64,000 bases of DNA from Adiantum capillus-veneris (taxonomy: Eukaryota; Streptophyta; Polypodiopsida; Polypodiales; Pteridaceae), in contig CM043968.1 in the NCBI GenBank assembly GCA_014529385.2, positions 25,843,513 to 25,907,512 on the forward strand, in the 5' to 3' direction. Shown one piece after another: positions 22,720-32,755 of this stretch (the first letter of the stretch is position 1; every line of letters begins with the position of its first letter). The position numbers and the translations under genes are program-made. A model generated the notes under the pieces. The model ran no database searches and had not been told where the DNA came from. It worked only from the letters and a program-made list of their open reading frames with translations.

Positions 22720-24043
22720 TTTTAGAGAATATGACAACAGTTGAGGACCGGATTTATGTGGAGCCAGTCCCCCCTCCAAAAGGCATTTGTATTATAGATT
22801 CTCTCATTAAGAGAGACTTGGTACACTACAATCTTTGTGTTCCTTGAGACCTCTTTGGCATTATGGACATGGAAGCTTTATATACCAAGCTTTTGCATAA
22901 TATCAACAATCAATCTTAGCTTGAAAACAATCAAGAACTCGTGAACATCATTAGTCTTTGTGTTCCCTAAATCATTTGAGTGCATGAAGATGTATACTTT
23001 TATGCATCAACTTGTGCCTAAAGCAGCAATTAATCTACCTTGCAATACAATTAATCTACTTGCATTAAGTAACTAATCTACTTGCAATAAACCATTAGCC
23101 TTCTTGCAATAAGCATAACATGTACTTTGTAGAAAGCATTAACTATCCCAAGCCTCAATCCCAAGACCTCAAACACCTTCGAAGGTGGAGAGAGCTAGCA
23201 GGGAATGAGGATAGGGAAGTGGAAGAAGAAGTATTCCATAGGAGAAAGAAATAATTCCTCACTTATCATCACTCTTCTTTCTTAGCATACATAATAGCAT
23301 AGTAATGAAGATGGAAAGCTTAAGCATTGAAGCATAGCTCTTGGTTGGATTTGCATTCCATAGCCAAGAGTGTTGGTGTAGGCTCTCAACTTCTCAAGGA
23401 GCTTGGAGAAGGAGATGGAGCTCTTGCACCTTGCCTAGCACACAATGAGAGTCTGTGCGAGTGTGTGAGAGTGTGTATATCTTGCAAGCAACCCCCCTCC
23501 TTGCTAGGCCGACCCCCTCTTCTAGCTCATTATTGAAGCTCATTGGCTCATGCCAAGCCTAGCCAATCACAAGCTTGGGCCATTTCTAGCAATAGGTGTA
23601 GTCTTGGGACAAGTGTCCCCCTTTCCCCTTTGAGAGAGAGGACTTGATAAATGAAAAAACAATTAGATAACTGTTGTAAATTATCATTGGACCCCTTTTA
23701 ATCCTAGCCAATAGGGTTCAAACACCTCACGGAGGTAACATAGGTAGGGGTTTGACATGTGTCCCTGTTGCCTCTTTAAGCTTGGGATTTCCTTGAGAGT
23801 GTGTATGTGTGTTCTCTCTCTAGTCCCCTAAGAAAAGGGCTCGCCCCCCTCTTTGTAGGGATCTTTTTGACCTTTGGTGCTCAAGCACCTTAGTCATCAA
23901 GCATGACTAAGCACTTGGACTAGGGGTGTTCCCACAAGCATCTCAGGCAAGCATGTCAAAGCACCTCAAGCACCTTAATCATGCAGCATGTCAAGCACCT
24001 CAAGCACCTTAATCATGCAATAGGTCAAGTACCTCAAGCACCT
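22537..24043 (-). repeat. Inverted LTR fragment inside the gypsy element
   Basis: Reverse complement of most of the 16331 LTR, from near its 3' end (GGCCTATGAACTTAGAG) back into the U3 minisatellite. It contains a long GA run (22672-22718). At 24043 it joins inverted gag start sequence at a shared AGGTGCT-type motif. Confidence 0.9.
22672..22718. repeat. (GA)n microsatellite in the inverted LTR
   Basis: About 23 GA units; the same site has about 11 CT units in the 5' LTR and about 31 in the 3' LTR. Confidence 0.95.
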
Positions 24044-24316
24044 TCATGTGCAAAATCAAAGCTATCAATACTCGTTCTACTCTCTTGATTATTGTCAGCC
24101 ATGTTAACAAATTTATGTATATACTTAGTGTATGATTTGGCAATTCAAAACCTTAGTTGCCACTCCTCTTAGCCTTTGAAAATCGGCTCTTAAGTATCTA
24201 CACCCATGGCGCAAAAGTGGTTAATTATAGAGAGTAGAGGAGTAGGTCTAACATAGCAAAGTTGCGGAGGGTTAGCTCCTTTCGGACTTCTTATGGCTCA
24301 ATAATGGTAAAGCCGT
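24044..24316 (-). repeat. Inverted leader and gag-start fragment
   Basis: Reverse complement of about 18370-18640: the gag start (inverted ATG near 24102), the leader around CTCCTCTACTCTCTATAATT, and the ATGGCTCAATAAT segment. It joins forward gag at an AAGTCT shared by both sides. Confidence 0.9.
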
Positions 24317-24698
24317 AGTCAAGTCTCTACTTTAGAGCCTTCCCCAAGATAAGGAGAAAGAATCAAGTCTCCCAATACTTCTGAAGATGTGGCTCCAAGA
24401 AGACGGCAGCCTCAACGATCTCCAACTTCCCCCAAGAGAGAAAGATAGCCAAAAAGTCCTCCTCATCGTTATCACAAAAAGGAAGAGAGGTACCAAAAGA
24501 AGGAAAAGGAGAGAAAGAGGTCACCCTCTTCTCCATCTTCATCACCTTCCTCATATTCCAATGAAAGTAGCAGGTCTTCTTTCAAAGAGCCCAAAAGGAA
24601 AGGCCATCGCAAGTCCTATCCGGTATGGAGAAGGTCCAAGAAGCTGAAGAAGTTCAAGGAGGGAGGAAAGGACACCACTTTTCTTATCTATGATGGCA
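24317..24698 (+). repeat. Forward gag fragment (copy of about 18921-19295)
   Basis: TCTACTTTAGAGCCTTCCCC to TATCTATGATGGCAC matches the Ser/Arg-rich linker of gag with scattered substitutions, then passes directly into inverted LTR end sequence (AATGTAATGGAAATGGCC). Confidence 0.9.
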
Positions 24699-25835
24699 CA
24701 ATGTAATGGAAATGGCCTATGAACTTAGAGAATAGCGGAATTAAGAGAATTAGAGTGAGCAACTTTGAGAGCATAGATGGAAAGCTTAAGCATTGAAGCA
24801 TAGCTCTTGGTTGGATTTGCATTCCATAGCCAAGAGTGTTGGTGTAGGCTCTCAACTTCTCAAGGATCTTGGAGAAGGAGATGGAGCTCTTGCACCTTGC
24901 CTAACACACAATGAGAGTGTTTGTGAGTGTGTGTGGGTGAGTATACCCCCTAGCTTGCTTGGGTCGACCCCCCCTTGTAGCTCATGCTTGAAGCTCATTG
25001 GACCCCTCCATGCCTAGCCAATCATAAGCAGGAGGCATTACAAGCAGCAAGGGTAGCCTTGAGACAAGTGTCCCCCTTTCCCCTTTGAGAGAGAGAGGAC
25101 TTGATAAATGAAAAATCAATTAATTAAATCCCCTAAATTATCATTGGACCCCTTGGGTGGCCAACCAATAGGCTTTAGGCACACCATGAGGGCAACATGA
25201 GGAGGAACTTGACAAGTGTCCCTTTTGCTTTCTTTGTACCATGCATGCCTTGTGTGAGTGTGTAGGTGTTCTCTCTCATCCCCCCTCATGTAGGGCTCGC
25301 CCCCTCCTTGTAGGGATTGAATATTTGACTTTTTGACACCTCAACCCCTCATGCATAGGCCTAGTTCCCACCACAAGCTTGGCCCTTAAGCACTTTAAGC
25401 TTGGGCTGGGTTCTCACCTCAAGTGCAACCCTAACATCTCAAGCATGTCAAGCACCTCAAGCATCTCAATCATTAAGCACCTCAAGCATCTCAATCACCT
25501 CAATCATCACGCACCTCAAGCACCTTAGTCATCAAGCAAGCAGGACAAGCACCTCGACCTGGGTAGGGTTCCCGCGCCTCAAGCTCAGCCCTAGCTTACC
25601 TAAGGTCAAAGTCCTTTTACACACATTATTGGAGGTCTTCAATGAAGCTAACCCTAAGGTCTTATGCTCCATTTGTTAGCCTTGCTCTTTGATAGACCAT
25701 CTCTCATTTGGGCCCCTTTACCATTCACATGTCTATATCTTAACACTTGTTCCCGTTTATTCTCCCACATTAAGTGATCAATTTAATATGAGAAAATCAT
25801 TTGGGTTGGTTAGATATTAGATATTAGATATTAGA
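24699..25835 (-). repeat. Second inverted LTR fragment with internal deletion
   Basis: Reverse complement of the LTR 3' end (about 80 bp), then a jump at a shared AGATGG to the middle of the LTR, continuing to the LTR 5' end (AATCATTTGGGTTGGTTAG). It finishes in a short GATATTA triplication near 25815-25835. Confidence 0.88.
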
Positions 25836-25842
25836 TTCATGG

Positions 25843-26281
25843 TACAAAGAAAGCAAAAGGGACACTTGTCAAGTTCCTCCTCATGTTGCCCTCATGGTGT
25901 GCCTAAAGCCTATTGGTTGACCACCCAAGGGGTCCAATGATAATTTAGGGGATTTAATTAATTCATTTTGCATTTATCAAGTCCTCTCTCTCTCAAAGGG
26001 GAAAGGGGGACACTTGTCTCAAGGCTACCCTTGCTGCTTGTAATGCCTCCTGCTTATGATTGGCTAGGCTTGGATGGGTCCAATGAGCTTCAAGCAAGAG
26101 CTACAAGGGGGGGTCGACCCAAGCAAGCTAGGGGGTTGCTTAGGGGGTATACTCAGCCACAAACACTCACAAACACTCTCATTGTGTGCTAGGCAAGGTG
26201 CAAGAGCTCCATCTCCGTCTCCAAGATCCTTGAGAAGTTGAAAGCCTACACCAACACTCTTGGCTATGGAATGCAAATCTA
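25843..26281 (+). repeat. Forward LTR fragment
   Basis: GGTACAAAGAAAGCAAAAGGG to GGAATGCAAATCTAGCCAAG matches about 16935-17390 of the 5' LTR in forward orientation, then passes straight into gag. Confidence 0.9.
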
Positions 26282-26631
26282 GCCAAGAGATAGGCTTTGA
26301 GGAGCAAAAGCAACAATTTTGTGCGGGTCTTTTTGACGAGATGGCCGAGTATATGAACTCACAAAGGCCTAATTCCATATCGGCTGTCATACACCATACT
26401 ATGGTCGCCTCTCAAATCAATTTCCAACAAGGGGTTAAGAGAAACTCTAAGCCCATGGAAGTGAAGGATCAAAATGAGCTTAGAGGAAGGAATAATGCTC
26501 AAAATTCCTCCAAAGGCAACTCTAGCAACAGCGATAACAACGCTAAGGAGAAAGGAGTCTACAAAGGTAAGAATAGACTCTCTCGGGACTCTCTCCAACA
26601 GAGCTAGAGTGTTATCATAAGGATAACAATG
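26282..26631 (+). repeat. Forward gag fragment (copy of about 19632-19960)
   Basis: ATAGGCTTTGAGGAGCAAAAG through AGGAACAACGATAACAACGC-type sequence to GTTATCATAAGGATAACAA copies the gag C-terminal region up to just before the zinc knuckle, then runs into the polypurine tract. Confidence 0.9.
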
Positions 26632-26649
26632 ATTTCAAGAGAGAGGTAA
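26632..26649 (+). other. Polypurine tract of the scrambled element
   Basis: TTTCAAGAGAGAGGTAA directly before the TG of the 3' LTR, comparable to TTTCAAGAGGGGGGTA of the chromovirus at 2323. Confidence 0.8.
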
Positions 26650-28295
26650 TGTCATAAAAACTAATATCTAACCAACCCAAATGATTTTCTCATATTAAAC
26701 TGATCACTTAATGTGGGAGAATAAATGGGAACAAGGGTTAAGATATAGACATGTGCTTATAGATCTATCTCAACACGGGGCCAATGGTAAAGGAGTCCAA
26801 ATGAGAGATGGTCTATCAAAGAGCAAGGCTAACCAATGGAGCATAAGAACTTAGGGTTAGCTTCATTGAAGACCTCCAATAATGTGTGTAAAAAAGTCCT
26901 TTCACCTTAGGTAAGCTAGGGCTGAGCTTGAGGCGCGGGAACCCGACCCAGCTTGAGGTGCTTGTCTTGCTTGTCATGCTTGATGCTTAAGGTACTTGAG
27001 GTGCTTGAGATGCTTGAGATGTTAGGGTTGCACTTGAGGTGAGAACCCAACCCAAGCTTAAAGTGCTTAAGGGCCAAGCTTGTGGTGGGAACTAGGCCTA
27101 TGCATGAGGGGTTGAGGTGTCAAAAAGTCAAAGATTCAATCCCTACAAGGAGGGGGCGAGCCCTACGTGACGGGGGATGAGAGAGAACACCCACACACTC
27201 ACACACTCACACAAGGCATGCATGGTACAAAGAAAGCAAAAGGGACATTTGTCAAGTTCCTCCTCATGTTGCCGTCATGGTGTGCCTAAAGCCTATTGGT
27301 TGGCCACCCAAGGGGTCCAATGATAATTTAGGGGATTTAATTAATTGATTTTGCATTTATCAAGTCCTCTCTCTCTCAAAGGGAAAAGGGGGACACTTGT
27401 CTCAAGGCTACCCTTGCTGCTTGTAATGCCTCCTACTTATGATTGGCTAGGCCTGGAGGGATCCAATGAGCTCCAAGCATGAGCTACAAGGGGGGTTCGA
27501 CCCAAGCAAGCTAGGGGGTTGCTTTGGGGGTATACTCACCCACACACACTCACAAACACTCTCATTGTGTGCTAGGCAAGGTGCAAGAGCTCCATCTCCT
27601 TCTCCAAGCTCATTGAGAAGTTGAGAGTCTACACCAACACTCTTGGCTATGGAATGCAAATCCAACCAAGAGCTATGCTTCAATGCTTAAGCTTTCCATC
27701 TTCTCCATCTTCATTACTATGCTACTATGTATGCTAAGCAAGAAGAGTGATGATAAGTGAGAAATTATTTCTTTTTCCTATGGAATACTTCTTCTTCCTC
27801 TTCCCTACCCTCATTCCCTGCTAGCTCTCTCCACCTTCGAAGGTGTTTGAGGTCTTGGGACTGAGGCTTGGGATAGTTAATGCTTTCTACAAAGTGCATG
27901 TTATGCTTATTGCAAGAAGGCTAATGGTTTATTGTAAGTAGATTTGTTATTTAATGCAAGTAGATTAGTTGTATTGCAAGGTAGATTAATTGTTGCTTTA
28001 GGCACAAGTTGATGCATAAAAGTATACATCTTCATGCACTCAAATGATTTAGGGAAAACAAAGACTAATGATGCTCACAAGTTCTTGATTGTTTTCAAGC
28101 TAAGATTGATTGTTGATATTATGCAAAAGCTTGGTGTATGAAGCTTCCATCTCCATACTGTCAAAGAGGTCTCAAGGAACACACATATTGTATTGTATCA
28201 AGTCTCTCTTAATGAGAGAATCTATAATAAAAATGCCTTTTGGAGGGGGGACCGGCTCCACATAAATCCGGTCCTCAACTATTGTCATATTCTCT

Positions 28296-28366
<71 letters not shown>

Positions 28367-28521
28367 CGCTCGCTCGCAAAGGTATTGCTCATGCTTAGTT
28401 AATTAAGTGTTATGATTAAGTTGCTACTACCATTTAAGTTCACCATCTATGCTCTCAAAGTTGCTCACTCTAATTCTCTTAATTCTGTTATTCTCTAAGT
28501 TTATAGGCCATTTCCATTACA
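26650..28521 (+). repeat. 3' LTR of the scrambled gypsy element
   Basis: 1872 bp from TGTCATAAAAACTAATATC to CATTTCCATTACA, very similar to the 5' LTR. The main differences are a shorter U3 minisatellite and a much longer CT run. It is followed by TAAGT, the target-site duplication. Confidence 0.95.
28301..28376. repeat. (CT)n microsatellite with CTCG end in the 3' LTR
   Basis: About 31 CT units, then four CTCG-type units up to 28376. Confidence 0.95.
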
Positions 28522-28526
28522 TAAGT

Positions 28527-28844
28527 TTCATGGCCATTGTCTTTCTTTGCAATTGGGAGCGCCATCCAACTTCTTACCTAAATTAGGTCCTATTTGCTCT
28601 CATCAATCACCCCTAAATTAGTGGCCAATGACCTTCCTACATTAGCTTCTACATTGCAGCCCTAGTTAGCTCTAGCTATCACGCACAATGAACTCCTATT
28701 CATGTATATAAACAAGTCTTGTATCAATTCAACATGTTATTGTGCAATTGAGGTAATACATTCAGTTGAGTACTCTTTTCTATTCATTGTGCACATTAGT
28801 CATTAGCTTAAATTATTTTAGTGTTTGATTTGGTTTTTTCTACA
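28527..28844 (+). repeat. 3' part of a copia 5' LTR
   Basis: The LTR promoter end is recognisable: TGTATATAAACAAG at about 28704 (TATA), GTATCAATTCAACATG, a GTGCAATTGAGGTAATACA stretch and the end TTTCTACA before the primer-binding site. The 5' part lies before the nested gypsy insertion (left of 16331) or is missing; its start was not found. Confidence 0.7.
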
Positions 28845-28856
28845 TGATATCAGAGC
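28845..28856 (+). other. Primer-binding site of the copia element
   Basis: TGATATCAGAGC, one mismatch from the initiator Met tRNA site, directly after the LTR-ending TACA. Confidence 0.85.
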
Positions 28857-28922
28857 CCCTTTGAGGTTAACAACTCACTCAAGCTTGCAAGCAACTAGAT
28901 CCTTAATCCTTAATCCTTAATC

Positions 28923-29056
28923 CCTCTCTTCCAAGGCATTCGAAAAATCCCTCTTAGAGACATTCGTCTTGCTGCTTGCTCCTCTCTTCCAAGGCATACG
29001 AAAAATCCCTCTTAGCGACATTCATCTTGCTGCTTGCTCCTCTCTTCCAAGGTATC
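28923..29056 (+). repeat. 58-bp tandem repeat in the copia leader
   Basis: Units begin CCTCTCTTCCAAGG at 28923, 28981 and 29039 (period 58, about 2.3 copies), with CGAAAAATCCCTCTTAG in each full unit. They lie between the primer-binding site and the gag start. Confidence 0.9.
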
Positions 29057-29070
29057 CGAAACCTGACGGC

Positions 29071-30045
29071 ATGGCAAAGATCTCTTCCACCCCTTCTCTT
29101 AAAGGTAGACATCAAACCATAGACAAACTTAATGGCAACGACTATCAAGTATGAAGGTTGAAGACGGAGCTTTGCGTCAAGGAGCTCCTACTATGGGATG
29201 TTATCTCGACTCTAAGTCCAAGTCTTGTGTTAGTGGAGTCTATGTGGAGATCATCCTCCATTGCAGAGATTGATGAGTGCCAATGGTGCGGTCTTTGAAG
29301 TCGGAAGAATCTATATGGTCTTTCTTTCACAAGACATATGAGCATACTGACTTAGTTTACTAAGATTCCTTGATCAAGAGATTGGTGAACACCAACATGC
29401 AAGAAGGACAAAGCACTGCCAAGTGTATGGATGCTTGGCAGGTTCTTCTTGATGAGGTCATTATCTGGGGATTGGCTGTCCCTGAGACATTACAAACCAT
29501 TATTTTGATGGTAGCCCTTCTATCCTCTTGGTAGGCATTCATCACCACATAGTGTGGACCTACAAGTGCAACCCTTGGTGGCCAAAATCCATCAAGGAGA
29601 AGCTCTCTACGGTCAATCTACGGGAGCCCAACCAGTGGCACTTTCCACCAACCGCAAAGCCGGCCAAGCCTCATGGAAATACCTCCAAACACCAAGGCTC
29701 CTTCAACACTAGTACGCTCCCTCCCTATTACCATTCAAACTTCAATCATGGTGGTCATTAGCGACAACATCATGGCGGTAAGAGCAATCCTCATGCTCAG
29801 TTTTAATGCAAATTTTGACACAAATATGGCCATCTAGAGCCGGCCAAGCCTCATGGCAATACCTCCAAACACCAAGGCTCCTTCAACACCAATACGCTCC
29901 CTATTACCATTTAAACTTCAATCATGGTGGTCGTTAGTGACAACATCAAGGCGGTAAGAGCAATCCTCATGCTCACTTTTAATGCAAATTTTGACACAAA
30001 TATGGCCATCTAGAGAAAGATTGTCCTAAAAAAATGAGCAAGTAG
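29071..30045 (+). pseudogene. Ty1/copia gag remnant
   Basis: ATG at 29071 opens MAKISSTPSLKG, and LNGNDYQV is followed by a TGA where copia Gag has Trp, then RLKTELCVKELLLWDVI, the typical start of the copia Gag domain. Further stops and frameshifts follow. A CCHC knuckle is visible near 29985-30035 (CKF-stop-HKYGHLEKDCPKK) with its second Cys changed to TGA. No protease, integrase or RT follows, so the element ends here. Confidence 0.82.
29659..30016 (+). repeat. 180-bp tandem duplication within copia gag
   Basis: GCCGGCCAAGCCTCATGG begins units at 29659 and 29839. Each unit runs through ACCATT-AAACTTCAATCATGG to ACAAATATGGCCATCTAGAG, so the zinc-knuckle region is duplicated. A 4-bp length difference (CTCC) and a few substitutions separate the units. 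Confidence 0.9.
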
Positions 30046-30219
30046 AGGACTTCTCCGAAGCTTCATCCACCAAAGGTTCAATGCATGCAACTTCAGCCCA
30101 TACCCTCAAGCCCAAGCTCATTATACTGAGCTCTCATGCTATGATGGCAGTAGCCATCCTCTTCTCATGCCGTCCCATCCACCCATGCAACTATATGTTG
30201 TGTGCCTCCATGGTTCAAG

Positions 30220-31500
30220 TATACTCTGTCCTTGTTTATCTATGTTTGTCATTGATTGTCCTAGGTTCTGGTTTACCAATATTCACCCTTTTTGCCATGG
30301 GGACCTCGATGACCATGAAACCTAGCACACGATGGCCATGAAAGCGAGGACCGACAACCCATAGGTGATTGGGGTGTACCTTGAAATCGGCGAGTTATGG
30401 TTCAAGTATACTTAGAATTGTCCTTGTTCATTTATACTTGTCCTAGTTTGCCAAGCGCCACCCTTTTGCCCACAAGGAACTTTGGGTTATACGTTTCATG
30501 GCGATCGGGTTGTGGGTTGAAATCGGCTTGTCACCACCAAGAATGAGCATTTGGCCTTTGGAAAAGGGGCAGTCTTCTTGATCTTGAGGAGATGGTGAAG
30601 TTGCCCCTTGAGAAAGAATTTGAGCCAATTGCTCTAGCACATGTTGTTGAAGGTGTTGTGGGCCAATAGCAATAGAGATTTTGTTGGTAGAAGCCTTTAC
30701 TTTAAGCATCTTTGACTTCTGCTTCGTCTTAAGATGGACAAACCCTTTCTTGTGCTCTTCCTTGATTACCCTAGGTCCTAATTTACCAAACTTTGCCTTG
30801 CGAGAGACTTTGGGTTGTAGGTTCCATTGCCCTTGCATGGCCCTAGTTTATTTATGCTCGTCCTTGATTATCCTAGGTCCTGATTTACCAAGCTTCACCC
30901 TTTTTGTCATGGGTACCTTTGGGTTGTAGGTTCTAGCATCCTCGTTTCACCCGAGAACTCCTTTACTTGTTACTTGCCTTGTTTGTCACCTGGTTGTAAA
31001 CACTATTAATAGGAGGTGGTCAAAGTAAGTCACGTTTGATTTTCCTTGCAATTTGCCTGCTTGACCTTGTTTGGAATAGACGCCCTTGTTTATCTACGCT
31101 AGTCCTCAGTTATCTTAGGTTCTAGTTTACCAAGCTTCGCCCCTTTTGTCACGGGGACCTTTGGGTTGTAAGTTCCAGTGACCTAGCTTATCCTTAGGGG
31201 TTCAATAATGGGTGTTGCTTGCCATGGTTTAAGTATACTTAGATTTGCCCTTGTTTATCTACACCCGAATTGCCCTGGTTGATAGTTTTCCTAGAGATGT
31301 CCTAGTTTGTCCTTGTTTGTTTGTCACCTGGTTAAGGACACAATAGTAAACCATGTGCACATATACCTAGAGTTGCCCTTCTTTATCTATACTCTTCCTC
31401 GATTGTCCTAGATGCTAGTTTGCCAAGCTTGGCCCTTGCCTACCTGGAGTTGCCCTTGTTTACCTACGCTCATCCTTCAATATCCCAGCTAGGTCCTCCT
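30220..31500 (-). repeat. Degenerate tandem repeat array with coding character on the minus strand
   Basis: A unit recurs near 30235, 30425, 30745, 30850, 31085 and 31385 with variable spacing. On the minus strand well-kept units read roughly NPKVPVTKGAKLGKLEPKI, or LQPKVSRKAKFGKLGPRVIK in the best open copy (30443-30838), followed by an EH-K tail. Interspersed stops make it non-coding now. It probably derives from a repeat-containing protein or a tandemly amplified coding fragment; no family is recognised. Confidence 0.6.
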
Positions 31501-31719
31501 ATACAAAATTTTGTAAACTCACACATCCAAAGTTTCATCCACAAGCTTGAGATCTTGCGAGCATAGTTTACTCATGCTTGATCCTTCCAAGTTTACGCAG
31601 GGTTGTCCTAGTTTAAGGTCCTTGACATAGGTGGCCCTAGTTTATGCAGGGTTGTCCTGGTCTTAATGCATGGATTCCATTTATCTACGCTTGAGTTGCC
31701 CTTGTTGATAGCTTGCCTA

Positions 31720-32210
31720 GAGTTGTCTTGGTTTGTCCTTGTTTGTCACTTGGTTGAGCCTCATGACTAAATGGCACGAGGTCATGAATGAAGGCCTTGT
31801 CATGGGAGCGACGGTGAGACAGTGGACAGCGTGGATCTCAAGGAGATCCAACGGCAAGCAAAAAGTTGGTGGTGGGTTCTGTCCTAGATTCGAACTCAGA
31901 CGTGTGCCATGGCAGCCCAATCCCCTAAGCGGACGCACGTGTGCATTTCATCGAAATGTAGGTGTGTTTACATCTATTTAGGTCTGAGATTACTCTTTGG
32001 ATGTCCCAAAAAGTAAACTCAGACAAGTTTTGTAAACTCGGACATCCAAACAGTAATCTCAAACAAGCAGATCCCATGGCCCCGTGCCATTTAGTCATGA
32101 GGGCCCTAAGACTGGCATCCAAAGAGTAATCTCAGACAAGCAGATCCCATGGCCCCGTGCCATTTAGTCATGAGGGCCCTAAGACTGGCATCAGGCTGGT
32201 TGAGGACACA
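31720..32210. repeat. Short inverted and direct repeats, possible SINE
   Basis: AGGTCTGAGATTACTCTTTG (about 31980) recurs inverted as CAAAGAGTAATCTCAGAC (about 32120). A block of about 78 bp containing CAGATCCCATGGCCCCGTG is tandemly duplicated (about 32045-32200). On the minus strand GAGTTCGAATC (about 31890) resembles the B box of a tRNA-derived SINE, but no convincing A box was found. Confidence 0.5.
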
Positions 32211-32389
32211 ATAGGAGAGGTGGTCCAAGTAAACCATGCTCATTTATACTTTGAGTTGCACATTGTTTATCTACACTCTTCCTCGATTGTCCTAGGTGCC
32301 AAGCTTGGCCCTTGTTTCAAAGTGACGCACAAAAATAAAAACGGTGAACCCTTACATGTGTCCGCGTTTTTCAACATTTTTGTTATGTC

Positions 32390-32755
32390 TGTGTTTTCAA
32401 CGCGCGGATTCCATTTGTCTATGTTTGGTATGCATGCAGAGGTGCATGATGAGGATTTTGCATGCACACCATAATAAAAAAAGAACAGGTACATCCCGCT
32501 CCATGGCCGATTTATTGCATTATGTTTATCAGGTTTTTGTTTGATTTTAATGCGCTAATTCTATTTAACTATGTCTGGTCTTGAGGCAGAGGTGCATGAT
32601 GAGGATTTTACATGCGTGCCATAATAAAAAGAACCCGTGCATCCTGCTATATGGCCGATTTCTTGCATTTTGGTTTATCAAGTTTTTGTTTGGTTTTAGT
32701 GCATTCATGCAGCTTGTTTATGTCTAGTCTTGATGCACATGTGCATGACGAGGAT
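32390..32755 (+). repeat. 150-bp tandem repeat
   Basis: GGTGCATGATGAGGATTTT starts at about 32441 and 32591, and a diverged GTGCATGACGAGGATT is at about 32740. Between them ACC/GCCATAATAAAAA-GAAC and GGCCGATTT-TTGCATT recur. About 2.5 units directly abut the LTR at 32756. Confidence 0.85.

Larger units (their letters stand above)
16331..28521 (+). mobile_element. Ty3/gypsy element with scrambled interior, TSD TAAGT
   Basis: 5' LTR 16331-18178 and 3' LTR 26650-28521 are flanked by the same 5 bp, TAAGT (16326-16330 and 28522-28526), so the outer structure is one insertion. The primer-binding site and polypurine tract are present. The first part of the interior is a normal but decayed gag-pol (18594-22170). 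The rest is a mosaic of LTR, leader and gag pieces in alternating orientation (22537-26631). The element sits within or next to the 5' LTR of a copia element that resumes at 28527. Confidence 0.93.

Noticed and set aside
30443-30838. 131-codon minus-strand ORF as an independent gene
   Set aside because: It is the best preserved portion of a degenerate repeat array whose other units are full of stops.
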